In this document: positions 1-11,274 of the stretch, one piece after another | Layout: the number at the start of each line of letters is the position of its first letter | Position numbering within the stretch: position 1 is the first letter of the stretch | Source: Archilochus colubris | Taxonomy: Eukaryota; Chordata; Aves; Apodiformes; Trochilidae | Direction of reading: 5' to 3' | NCBI GenBank assembly: GCA_023079485.1 | Contig: CM041083.1 | Location: 156,940,552 to 157,004,551, forward strand | Length of the DNA stretch: 64,000 bases | Program-made: the position numbers and the translations under genes | Notes under the pieces: model-generated | What the model saw: the letters and a program-made list of their open reading frames with translations, nothing else | What the model was told of the DNA's origin: nothing | Databases searched by the model: none

Positions 1-351
1 CTGTGAAATAAGTTACCACTTTAATCTTTCAGATTCAACAAGCACAGATTAGCCAAGTCTGACTGTACCTAGGATATAGTAACAGATGGTCTGTTCTTAC
101 TTCTTACTATATTTTTAATAAGCACATATACAAATGTGCTAAAACAAAAGGCAGCAATTATAAATATTTAGTAGAATGATCAGAACTGATATTTGCACAT
201 GAACCATCCTGTCATTCATTTCTGAAGCCGCATCTTCACTAATTTTTCTTCTGGTTTTAGCAGTCTTCTATCCTATTAACTCGGAGGGTTACAGATAGAT
301 CATCTGGAAGTTTCACACTGGTATAGGAAAGGAATGTCTGTTCAGTGCAGT
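1..351 (-). other. NDFIP2: Candidate terminal 3' UTR exon of NDFIP2 (partial)
   Basis: Inference. Exon 7 appears to end at a donor just after the stop, so a non-coding exon should lie to the left. The best acceptor I found reads, on the minus strand, CTCTTTCTTTATCCCCAG|ACTGCA (AG at plus 352-353), with a long pyrimidine tract. The sequence that follows is AT-rich and UTR-like, with TGTATATG and an ATTAAA at plus 20-25 (reads as tttaat), and would run off the left edge. A weaker alternative acceptor is CAACCTGTTTTCAG with exon start at 1738. Confidence 0.4.
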
Positions 352-2099
352 CTGGGGATAAAGAAAGAGTTGCACTTCAGTTCATTGCAGTGATGCACCA
401 GAAGCAGCCTTGCTAACTGGCATTAAATGCAGAAGTAGCAAAGAAGCAGCCCTTTCCCCCCCCCCCTCCATGTCAAGATGGGAGGAAAAAACAAAAAACA
501 AAACTGTTATTTTGTTATAATTTCAAAAGAACAGCTAAGAATTTTTTTGTTTTGTAACTGTAGGGGTAATTGTTATTTATTTATTAAAACCAATTTTCAC
601 CATAGAGAAAGTTATCTATTTAAGAACAAGGATATTTCAGTGTGATAGTAATTAATTTGAACTTTTTGTTTCAATACCTAAATACTATTTTTTTGAAATG
701 TGTCCAGTTGTCTTATGTGTCCATCTGTCTAAATACCCCTCAGACCTCTCCAGCCCATACATCTCAGTATGGGCTACAGGTTAAGGAAAAATTCAAAGCT
801 GCTGAACTCAAACTGGACAACTCATTAACTTCAGCTAATGCCAAATTAAATAGTCCTAACAATTATTTTGTAAAGAGTATTTTTAAAGTTTATTGTACTA
901 AAAGTTAGCAGATATTTTCAATCAAATCTCTACAAATTTCTGAAGAGATTACCACATTACTAAGAAAAAAAAAAGAAAAAGTAGCTACTGTCAAAAGGAA
1001 ATGCTACTACAGAGATGCCAACTTAGGCTGGCTACTAAAAGACAATATACAGCTTGGTTACTGAATTTACTCTGTAACTTGGACAAAATGGAACAGTGAA
1101 AAGAAATACATTACAGTTATGCTAACAGATTTCTTCCATCATCAAGAACTATAGAGTATAGGATAGATATTTATCATTAGCTGTTTCTAAATGTATATCA
1201 CCATCTTATATTAAAGAAATATTTTTTTTCTAGGCAAATACTGTCTTGGTTTTTTCAGGCTTCAATAATGTGTTGCTGGTTACTTCATTTTGATTCTGCG
1301 ATCAATCTTAGAGAAAAGTTAGAAAAAACCTTTATTCTAGCAAACATAGCTTCTCAATTAAGTCAAAATATAGTATTTCATCATTTTAAGTAGACTCCAG
1401 AGCAACCAAAATGCTACAGTATGTATTTATAGACTTAAATAAAAAAAAAGTTGACCACAAATGGAGACCCTTGGTTTAAACTATATAGTGAAGTCCAATA
1501 GATGTACCTAAAGGATAATAAGTATTGAAAAAAATGTGGGTTGATGCCAGACTGATAAGTCAGCTACCTGAGGGTTATATAAAGCACTTTGTTACATACA
1601 CAATGATCATATTTAATATTTGTACAAGACTGTCTTAATCCAGTCATGTACAGAGAGACAATATTCATCTGTTGTTTCCATGTTCAGACCCATGCCAATC
1701 AGATTTAATATGCAGGCAGATTACTGGTTCCTAACTTTCTGAAAACAGGTTGACTACTAAAGCCAGTTTTCCAACACAAAGGAGAGTATCTTGACAGGCA
1801 ACAGATACTGTTTCTTCCTTAGAAAAAGCAAGAGATTACTCTCTATTTTTGTTACTGAACATTACTTCCAGGGAGGACTGGAGGCAAACTGGATGCACTG
1901 CTTACTGTCAAATTTCATGATTGCAAGAGGCTCCACCTATTTCCAAGACCATGTAGAATAAATACAATATTCCTGACAGATGTTCAAAAACCATGTGACT
2001 TCTGGTTTGTGACAGAAGTTTGATTATTTATTTTTAATGTAAGTGTTCTGTTCTTCTCAATTTTCCTGTGAGAGAATCTTATCAGTAAAAATTGCTTAC
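352..2099 (-). other. Putative NDFIP2 intron 7 (or extended 3' UTR)
   Basis: AT-rich sequence with no recognisable gene. It begins with the strong donor after the stop codon and contains several AATAAA matches on the minus strand (2027-2032 and around 575-590). If the donor is not used, this is 3' UTR. Confidence 0.5.
2027..2032 (-). terminator. Possible proximal poly(A) signal AATAAA for NDFIP2
   Basis: AATAAA on the minus strand, about 70 bases past the stop codon, overlapping AATAAATAATC. It lies inside the putative last intron, so it could produce a short 3' UTR form if the donor after the stop is not used. AATAAA is frequent in AT-rich DNA, so use is uncertain. Confidence 0.3.
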
Positions 2100-2101
2100 C
2101 T

Positions 2102-2205
2102 TCAGTACAAGAAAAAAAATCTTGTTCTGTGAGCAGCTGCCATGCTTTCAGACATATTTCTGACTTTAAGATAATTAACAAAGCCTCGAAAGAACAGGAG
2201 TAGTC
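2102..2205 (-). CDS. NDFIP2: NDFIP2 exon 7, C-terminal coding part (residues 216-249 and stop)
   Basis: The acceptor is TACACTTCCAG|GACTAC. The exon encodes the rest of membrane segment 3 (GLLLFFRGFVNYLKVRN) and the tail MSESMAAAHRTRFFFLY, ending in TGA (tca at 2102-2104). Mammals end RTRYFFLL; here the tail reads RTRFFFLY, a small change at the very end. The stop is followed after two bases by AAG|GTAAGC, a strong donor (GT at 2098-2099), so the exon probably ends at 2100 and the 3' UTR continues in another exon. Confidence 0.95.
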
Positions 2206-4887
2206 CTGGAAGTGTAAAAAATGCACAAAAGAAACATCAACCTAAGTACATGCAAACCCACATGATTCTTATTAAAATAATTCTTAAAAACCTAGATTAT
2301 ACTAGGTAAAGTGTCTTTATGCATAATCACAAATTCAATGTGCATGTCTTCTGCTTTTGTCTTGTGATATTAGGATACAGCCTTTTAGAAAGCTTTTTAG
2401 GAATTTTTCTTTTTCCCTTTTTAAAACCAAAGCCTTGTTAGGACACACACACACAAAAAAACCCAAAACCAGACATTGAGAACAGTCTGCTAACAACTGG
2501 AACTCTGACCTAAGCCAGACAGGTTTCTGTGGTTAGGGTGAATTCTGTTCGGAGAAAAAAGCACTAAGATCTGGATCAAAAGTCTCCTACAAAAGCTGCT
2601 ACCCAGGCATTACAAGAGATAGTTCCATGTTCATCTGAAAACAGCTGAAGCACCAAAAGGTGGGCAGGCAGCTCTTAAGGTGCCTGAAAACATACTTTAT
2701 GCATCACACATGTTGAAAAGCCAGTCCAAGTTCAACTTGGATTTTATATTTCCCTGTTTAAGAAAGAAAAAAAGATACCAAAACACTTTCCATTGTGTTC
2801 CTTAAAAAGAAACTTTGGCTAACATTTAGATTTAAAAATTGGAATTGTCTCTCTCTTCAGTTTGTTCACTGTACATGACAGGTCCTTGGATTCACTTTTT
2901 TGTCAAGCATGAGCAGATTTTTCCAGATGCTGAAAAAATGGAAGGGAGCAGAAACAGACAGATGAACACCAGAAGAGAAGAGGGCAACAGGTAGGCAGAA
3001 GTATGTCAGAGGATGATGCAAAGCAAAAGAATCCAGCTCAGTTCATTCACTTCTGAAGAGATGCAGGATATGCTACACCATGTGCTCTAATGGGAAAGTT
3101 ATCCAAAACAATGAAATACACATGTGGTTGGCAGAGCTCCCATGAATTGATAATACTCCTCCTCCATGCCCTGCTAAGTAACTCTGTTGGGTTAAATCCT
3201 TCTGTGGTGGTTCTAGCAATCTTGGTACATCAACTTTATCAGTTTAAGAACACTGGTGGATTATTTAATGCAAAACAGTCATAATACCAGGGAACATTGA
3301 CTGCTGGATGCATACTGCATGCCTCACAGTACCTATTATATTCTATTGCATTATATCTATTATATGATATAAAGGCATATCAGAAACCATGGGAGCTTAA
3401 GAAAAAAAGAAATGTTGTAAACCAATTAAGACTGAACATAAGGCTGTCCTGAATTCACATGAGTTAACTTCTGAAAAAGTGCTATGAAGGGCTAGGAGAA
3501 GAGGAAGTAGAAATGCACAGCTTTGTCCATAGACACAGAGTGAGAAACTTTAGGGGAAGAGAAGACACTATTTTTATCCAAGTGTCAGCTCTCATTCTCA
3601 GGCCACAACAAGGGTTTGTTTTCATTAAAGATTTACCTGGAAATGTCTGCACCTGTGGCTTCCTACTTAAATGCAATCACCTCAAAGTATGAAAGCATTA
3701 GAGGGACTGATGCTGCAGTGCACTAAGCATTTGCAGTTGCTCTGTATCTCAAACAACCAAGTTCTCAAACAACAGCAGAGCAAGCTGAGTATTAAGAAGT
3801 CTGATTAATGCTTTCAAACTTCACTAAGAGGCAGACAGAAAAAGTTTTCAGTAACAACTATTAAAGATTTCTGACATTTCTTTTGAGATAAATAGTGTTT
3901 CACAAAGAGTCAGAATCCTGGTGTTGATTGTTTGTTGTTGGTTTTGTGCTTTGTTGGGTTGGTTGGGGGTTTTTTAGTTTGGTTTGGTGTTTTTTTTTAA
4001 ATTTACTCAACATTTCCTTTTAACATTTGCTGTCAGTCACTTGAGCCAAGGGAACTTGAGCCTTGAGCCAATTGACTCAAGGGAAAGAGTGCCACCTACT
4101 GAACCAGCAACAGTTTGCTATGCTTGCAGAGCTAGACAAGAAAACTGGTAAATAGAATGTATTTCTGTAAAAGAAAATCATTCCTGGATTCATATTTAAA
4201 GTACAAAATGCACATTAGGAAAAAAAAAAAAAAGGTATAGTGGTTGGGGTTTGGTACAACCTAATTAGAAACAGTCGGAAGAGCAGAATTTGATGAGTGG
4301 GAGACTTTGAACACGGCAGACAGAGCTCTTCAGAGAAAGGTGACATCATACGAGTGCTGTGATCAGAAAGCATGAAGCCATTCTCTTATTTGACTGAGAA
4401 ACTACTGATGCAGTATGCATTTCAAAGGGCTAGAAAAGGACATTTTGTGACCTGTGTATAAGACAGCAGACTCCATCTTCCGAGGATCAGTCACATCTCT
4501 TAAAATTTAATACTTGACATACAGGTTTATAGATGCAAGTGCTAGATATCAGTCACTTGTTAATATGTTCTTCTACATAAAGCTGAAGTTTCTTTACACA
4601 ATTTTGCACCTCTAGATCAGTAGAAGCAGCTTAAAAAGTACAAATTACAAGTCTGAGGAATGTACATAACTATATATGCATAACAAAATATTTTGGACTG
4701 AAGGTTGTTCAAACAGTCTGCAGTTCACACAATAATACACCCAGGGAAACCAATAACCTTGTGAATAATACAGGAATAAAAATAACACACAAAATTATCA
4801 TCAGCTAAAAAAACCACAGAATTCTTACTTTCAATGGCATTGTTCATCTTTCACATCAAAACAGAAATGTTTTCAATTGCCACTTAC
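2206..4887 (-). other. NDFIP2 intron 6
   Basis: AT-rich intron between exons 7 and 6. A G/T-rich stretch lies at about 3925-4000. A small cluster of CTTGAGCC repeats occurs at about 4038-4085. No repeat family or other gene recognised. Confidence 0.85.
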
Positions 4888-4954
4888 CAAGTACAAGAAA
4901 TATCCACCAAAGCCAGTACTGTCCATTGAAATATCCAGTAAAGTAATCTGAAAA
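4888..4954 (-). CDS. NDFIP2: NDFIP2 exon 6 (loop and start of membrane segment 3, residues 194-215 plus one base)
   Basis: The acceptor is AATTTCAG|TTTTCAG; the donor is CTTG|GTAAGT. The exon encodes FSDYFTGYFNGQYWLWWIFL then VL, with the glycine codon split with exon 7. The aromatic YFTGYFNGQYWLWW loop is a family signature. A second AG seven bases inside the exon is a possible decoy acceptor but would shift frame. Confidence 0.97.
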
Positions 4955-7900
4955 CTGAAATTCACACACAAGTCTTAGCTGCAATAAGACTAAGACACAT
5001 TTAATGCACTATACAAATGCAGAAAACATAGAAGAGAAAGCAAATTCAAATAAAAGTAATCAACTGAAATGTAAAACTGGTATGTCCACATCAGTTTAAT
5101 ACACAAACAACATTTCCAGCATCAGCTGTTCTGTGGCAAAGGTATGTTATGTTTCAGAAGTTTTAAAATGTGTGTGTGTAAAAGAAACCCCAACTTGTAT
5201 TACATGCCAGAATGATCTGACATTTTCTGTTACAATGAATCACCACTTGTCGATTTTCTTTTTTTTCCCCCCAATGCCTGCCATCCCAAACACATTACAG
5301 CAGCCTGCTGCTTTAGATATTAACACCAAAAGCCACATTAGTTTAATCTTATCAGACAGGGATGTTCTGCTGACCCCTCAAAAGAAGAGCTTTTGACCTT
5401 CTGTATACCCCCTACTGTTAATCGCTGCCAAGAATACCAGCCCCATAAAGACCCCCAACTCATTAAAGTCTTTTCATTTTCAAACCCGTATTCAGTTCCC
5501 AGCAGTGAGCTGAACACAACTAAATGAACCTTGAAGTGGCATTTCAACTGTTCCTGTTGGTGACCATGGCAGACAGTTTTGTCTTCCCTGTGATGTGGGA
5601 GGCAGCTGGAGGGCAGGGTGTGATGGTATTGGAGACAGGTATCCGTGCCTTCACCAGACTCCAGACTGCATGCTTCACTGATAAAAAGGCTAATCAAATG
5701 GCTCCAAAACTCACAGAAGAAGTAGGAATGGGGAGATGTGTGAAAAGTTGCCAGAAGAAATAAAGTAACCTATTGACTATTTCTGCACACTTTTCAGATA
5801 CCTCCCATCCTGCTATCATTCAGTATGTCTCCTGCATCCTGCTATTTACCACTTCTAGGACATTTCAGTAGTATCAACCAAGGAAGCATATAAACTAGGC
5901 ACCTAATTCAGTTCACTCCTTAAAAAAGAAAAAAGGGAAAAACAAGGGAAAAACAAGGGAAAAACAAGGGAAAAACAAGGGAAAAACAAGGGAAAAACAA
6001 GGGAAAAACAAGGGAAAAACAAGGGAAAAACAAGGGAAAAACAAGGGAAAAACAAGGGAAAAACAAGGGAAAAACAAGGGAAAAACAAGGGAAAAACACG
6101 GGAAAAACAAGGGAAAAACAAGGGAAAAACAAGGGAAAAACAAGGGAAAAACAAGGGAAAAACAAGGGAAAAACAAGGGAAAAACAAGGGAAAAACAAGG
6201 GAAAAACAAGGGAAAAACAAGGGAAAAACAAGGGAAAAACACGGGAAAAACAAGGGAAAAACAAGGGAAAAACAAGGGAAAAACAAGGGAAAAACAAGGG
6301 AAAAACAAGGGAAAAACAAGGGAAAAACAAGGGAAAAACAAGGGAAAAACAAGGGAAAAACAAGGGAAAAACAAGGAAAAACAAGGAAAAACAAGGAAAA
6401 ACAAGGGAAAAACAAGGGAAAAACAAGGGAAAAACAAGGGAAAAACAAGGGAAAAACAAGGGAAAAACAAGGGAAAAACAAGGGAAAAACAAGGGAAAAA
6501 CAAGGAAAAAACAAGGAAAAAACAAGGAAAAAACAAGGAAAAAACAAGGAAAAAACAAGGAAAAAACAAGGAAAAAACAAGGAAAAAACAAGGAAAAAAC
6601 AAGGAAAAAACAAGGAAAAAACAAGGAAAAAACAAGGAAAAAACAAGGAAAAAACAAGGAAAAAGCAAGGAAAAAGCAAGGAAAAAAAGGAAAAAAGCAC
6701 TCAGTTCCGAGGAAGCTGATAACATTATTAATCCCATCCCACTTGAACGTATTTTCAATTCTCTAAGCAAATATACACTTTTAAAGTTACAATTTCCTTT
6801 AATAGAGAAGAAGACAACATACTAAAACCAGGAATAAAACACTGGACTCCATGCACTACTCACACACTCTCTTTGCTTCATGGCAGAAGCAGCCATGGCT
6901 ACAGAACTTCCCCAACAGGCAGACTGGGCTTTTGTTCACTCCCTACCCCACGCCAGTAAAAACTGATATAGCAGGAATATGTGTGAACTCTTGATTGTTA
7001 AGACACTGAAAAGGTTTGTACTACTGACCCTGAGTGAGAAAGGGCAGTGTGAGCCTTTGGAGGAGCTTGAAACAAAAGAACAGAATAATTTTTTTGTGCA
7101 CAGGTGTGTGCACGTGTGTCACCATTAAACAAAAGTGTCAATATCCACCTTATGAGCTTTCTGCTATTGTATCTACAAAAGGAGACATCACAAGATGATG
7201 ATAACTTTTGGTATGAAAAATAGATCTTGAAAATGGTCTGCTAATATAATAGTAATAATAATAGTAACAGATTATATATAATAATTTTACAATAGTCTAG
7301 AACACAGTAATTCTTCAAGGAAGCTTAGCATACATTAATGTTTGTGTTTATTCTGGGCCCATTTTCAAGCAGACAAGAATAATAAATCTGACACAATGAG
7401 CAACTTCTGCCCTCTGTTTTGTATGCCTCAAGGGAAGCCAAACATATCCCCAGTGACTGCATAGTTGAAAAATTCATGTCTTGTCACTCCCTTAAGATAA
7501 ATTCCATCCCAAACCCTGAATTCCAACTAAATATACTTAATTACATCTGGTCTAGCAGCATTTCCCTGCTCTGGGGAAGCAAATAAAAAGACTTCAAATC
7601 ATCCTCAGGTCCAAGATGGATACAGGACAGATCCAGGAAGGACCAGGCAATCTCTGCTCTACAATCCTTCTACCATCATGCTAAAACAAAATCAATTCAA
7701 GTTACTAGCATGCACACCAGGAAAAAAAATAGAGTCAGCAGAACATAGTTATCCAAAATCACTCACTTCATTAGGATGGTATTTTAAATGCTGTGTCTCA
7801 GACATGTAGAATGCAAGTTCAGGAAGAATCTTTATGTTTCATCTAGCACCCATGTGGTCAGATAACTAACTTCCACTTGGCTAACATACCTTTCTGAAAA

Positions 7901-8412
7901 GTACCTTGTCTTGCAGTATAAATATGAAGAAATTGATGGACAAAATGTGACTAATTTTATATTCGATTTTGTCTAGATTCAGTATGTATCTTACAAGGAA
8001 CAGAAGAACCAGATATAAGGAAGAAATGTTTTCTGCTCCCTGATAGGCTGAGACATTTATGAATCTTTCATATAGGACGCTAATAATAACAGTGACATTT
8101 TATGTACTTGCTCTGCTTCTTACGTATACTTTTAAATATTCTTGCACAAAATGAGTCATTCTGCATTCATTTTAGGGGGAAGATGAATGTAAAATTCTAA
8201 GCTAGGTAAGAATAGGTTAAGATTTATTATTACTAAGCATACATGAATATATAGAAAATCCTCTACTTAAGTGGAAATTAGAGAAAATTCTAGGCACTCT
8301 TAAGCACTGAAATTTAATATACCAATTTTTAATTCCATTATTATGTAATTCTTGAATAAACTGTTATGGTTTGGTTCTAGAGAATCTGTACAGCATTAAT
8401 CAAGAAACATAC
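4955..8412 (-). other. NDFIP2 intron 5
   Basis: AT-rich intron dominated by the 11-bp minisatellite at 5930-6690. The rest shows nothing I recognise. Confidence 0.85.
5930..6690. repeat. 11-bp minisatellite (GGGAAAAACAA)n in NDFIP2 intron 5
   Basis: About 68 tandem copies. From 5936 to about 6368 the unit is GGGAAAAACAA, nearly invariant. Three 10-bp units (GGAAAAACAA) follow at about 6371-6402, then roughly ten 11-bp units. From about 6504 the unit changes to GGAAAAAACAA (one G replaced by A) for some 15 copies, ending in degenerate GCAAGGAAAAA. A CACGGG variant occurs at 6099 and again at 6242. The unit is free of stops in all three minus-strand frames, which explains three overlapping long ORFs that are not genes. 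On the transcript strand the array is a long U/C-rich tract. Confidence 0.97.
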
Positions 8413-8537
8413 CCGTACAATGAGAATCCATTTGATCAGGGAGAGACCAAATCCACAGATTGCACCATACCTTCCAGCAATTGTATTTGTTATACAGAAG
8501 GATAAACAAAATCCAATCCAGTTGAAAATAAATGCCA
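8413..8537 (-). CDS. NDFIP2: NDFIP2 exon 5 (membrane segments 1 and 2, residues 152-193)
   Basis: The acceptor is TTTCATAG|TGGCA; the donor is CGG|GTATGT. The exon encodes MAFIFNWIGFCLSFCITNTI, then AGRYGAICGFGLSLIKWILIVR. The first half completes membrane segment 1, and the GFGLSLIKWILIV part forms segment 2. The sequence is almost identical to the mammalian protein, with NWI for NWL. Phase fits exon 4 (one base supplied) and exon 6 (phase 0). Confidence 0.97.
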
Positions 8538-10947
8538 CTATGAAAGAAAAGAAACAGTAGCTTCTGTTAATCTGTATAAATTAAGCAAACAGACTTAACA
8601 GTAATTTCACTTTTAAACTAATAGAGACATGCTTACACAGTCAGTAATTCCCTTCTGGTAATTCAGGCTTTCAGAGATTGACTTTGAACCTAGACATTCC
8701 CCATGGTGTAGTCACTTAATAACAAAGCAAATGATAAACAGGATACAACCTACTACTTTGAAAAAGAGAAAATTCTAGCATAAAAGTATTACATTGCTAC
8801 AGAAATCTAACAAGGTGACACTAGACATGAAGGGTAAATGAAAACATAGGATTATAACATACAAGACTTGAATTGCAACAAGGGAAAAAAAAACACACCT
8901 TGCTATATATTTATAACTAAAAAGATATTTATATATGCACACATCCGTGCATCTATCCAAGCTGCACATTCACCTTTATCCAGTTTGGATAGAACAGAAT
9001 AAAAGTATCTGCTCTTGCTCTGTAAACATAGTATAGAAATGAAGATAAATTGACAAGCTGATGTTTCATTGGTTAATGTCTTCTCTTTTAGATCTATACT
9101 CAAGCATAAGATATAAGAAGCTTTGGAAATTTTACACAGAAGCCCAGGAAATCATGAAGCAAAAAGGATATTGACTACAATTACCCACTGTTACTTCAAT
9201 TAACACTTCTGCCCAACTCCCAGTAGTTTCACAATTTAAAGTTCCATACTGGCATATGTACTTGGCAATGAACACCATCATTTGCATTGACTTGCATGCA
9301 TTTGTGTTTGTGGAAATTCTCAGTTAGGTATTGTCCCAGCTTTGAGAGTAAGTGAGGGCAACTAAAAGGAAATCCACCAAACAGTAGAGCTGGGAGAGCT
9401 GGTGGAAGAAGACAATTCAGGAGTTCTGAAGAGGACAAGACAGTGGAAAACTGGAAACATTAGGGAAGTTGACAGTAAACACAGAAATCATTGAAAAGGA
9501 AATCAGGAATGGAAGGCAAGGCAAATAGGAACAAAACCCCTTAATGAAAATGAAAATCCTTAATGTATTAAATCCCCAGCTTACAGAAAAAAAAAATACA
9601 AAACCCTCACAAAATGCAGACATTAATTCACAACAGGGAAAAAAAATGTTTTCAGTAAAAGTTTGAACACTTACAGAAAAAATTATGAAGAGGAAATTCC
9701 TCAATGCTTTCCTTAAATACAAGTTGATTTGGGAGGATTATCTATAAACAACCACTTCTTTGTAGTTAAAAACTTACTAAATCCCTCCAAGGATCCACAT
9801 GAAGATGCAATGATTTGCCCACAAATGACAAATTATTCTGTAAAACCGCAGTGGGATTCCAAGAACTGTAAAGAAACTGAAGTTTCAAGAGAAGTTTTGG
9901 AAGACTCCTCAACAGAATAATCATTTTTTGCAAGTAAGAAAACATCTTGCTTTGGGCAAAGCCACAGGTAACAGGGGGTGGCAATGAGAAGCTTACTTTT
10001 ACTGATTTTTAGTCATTATTAATTAAAAAGAAAATAAAAAAACCAATAATTTTGAACTAATGCTGGTCTTAACTAGCACAGGCAGAGAAAAAAAAAAAAG
10101 ATTGCATTTCTATCACATAAGACCTGAAGAACAACATTGTGACCCTATCTTTTATCTATCTTTCCATAACACAACAGCATTTACATTTGAGAAAGCTTGG
10201 ACACAGTGTTTTGAAAACAGGATTGCTCTATTTTAAGCAAGCTCTCCAAATAAAGCATACTTTTAAGAGTAACAGATTCCAGAAACTAGCTCTCCAAGGT
10301 GTCTCTGTGCCAGTCTCAGCACAACAGCTTAGTGCTCTCTGTCTTTTCCCCCACTATTGATGCTGCAAAGGGTGACTTCAACCATGGCTCCAAAGATAAG
10401 AACACTGAAAAGGACTCAAGATAGACATCTTGCTAATGGACTACGAAAACTAGAGGAATTCCCAGAATAAATATTTTAATAGATGTTTATTAAAAAACAA
10501 GGACATTTATAGCAGCTGAACTAACCCGCACTTGCACTATAAATATTAGAAATTTCCCAGTCATAAGCAGGGGAAAATCAGTTCTTATAATCAAAGCTGA
10601 ACATAGTGACAATGTTACCCTTTTTTCAATTTCAGGTAAAAGAATATTCAAAATAGAATCTACAGCCACTGGAGGAGTATTATTAGGTGGATATTTAACC
10701 CTAAATTGTTTGCCCAACTACAGAAAGAAGCAGAAACATCAGCACGTGCCAGTGTTGTTCACAACAGCTTTTTTCCTCTAATCAGTGTGCTGTTACATCA
10801 AGTTATACAAGCAGGCAATGCAAGCAGAAAAGGATTAAATACAGAAAAGCTGCAAATTATGCAAGTTCACACACCCTGATAAAACAAATATTTACTGAAG
10901 AAGAATCTCACTATTTAGGTTTCTATCTGTAATCACCCCCTATAAAA

Positions 10948-11274
10948 AGGGGGCCTACAAGAAAGCTGGTGAGGGACTTTTTAGGGTGTCAGGTAGTGAT
11001 AGGATAGAGGGGAATGGATTCAAGCTAGAGGAGGATAGATTTAGATTGGAAATTTGGAAGAAGTTCTTCACCATGAGGGTGGTGAGACACTGGAACAGGT
11101 TGCCCAGCGGTGGTGGAAGCCCCGTCCCTGGGAGATTTTAAGGCCAGGTTGGATGGGGCTCTGAGCAACCTGATCCAGTGGGAGGTGTCCCTGCCCATGG
11201 CAGGGGGGTTGGAACTCTGTGATCTTAAAGGTTCCTTCCAACCCTAAAAATTCTATGGTTCTATAATTCTATAA
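10948..11274 (+). mobile_element. CR1 LINE, 3' end fragment
   Basis: Plus-oriented CR1 3' end, antisense to NDFIP2. Recognised from GGGGGCCTACAAGAAAGCTGG, the GGTGAGACACTGGAACAGG segment, CCAGTGGGAGGTGTCCCTGC and the terminal AAGGTTCCTTCCAACC followed by ATTCTATGGTTCTATAATTC repeats. It is 5'-truncated, as is usual for CR1. No coding capacity. Confidence 0.93.

Noticed and set aside
4088..4105. CCACCTACTGAAC as a CTCF-like site
   Set aside because: Fits the core poorly beyond the first five bases.
5903..6770. Three overlapping minus-strand ORFs of 245-285 codons rich in F, L, P, C and S
   Set aside because: They are the three reading frames of the 11-bp minisatellite, whose unit lacks stop codons. 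They are not genes.
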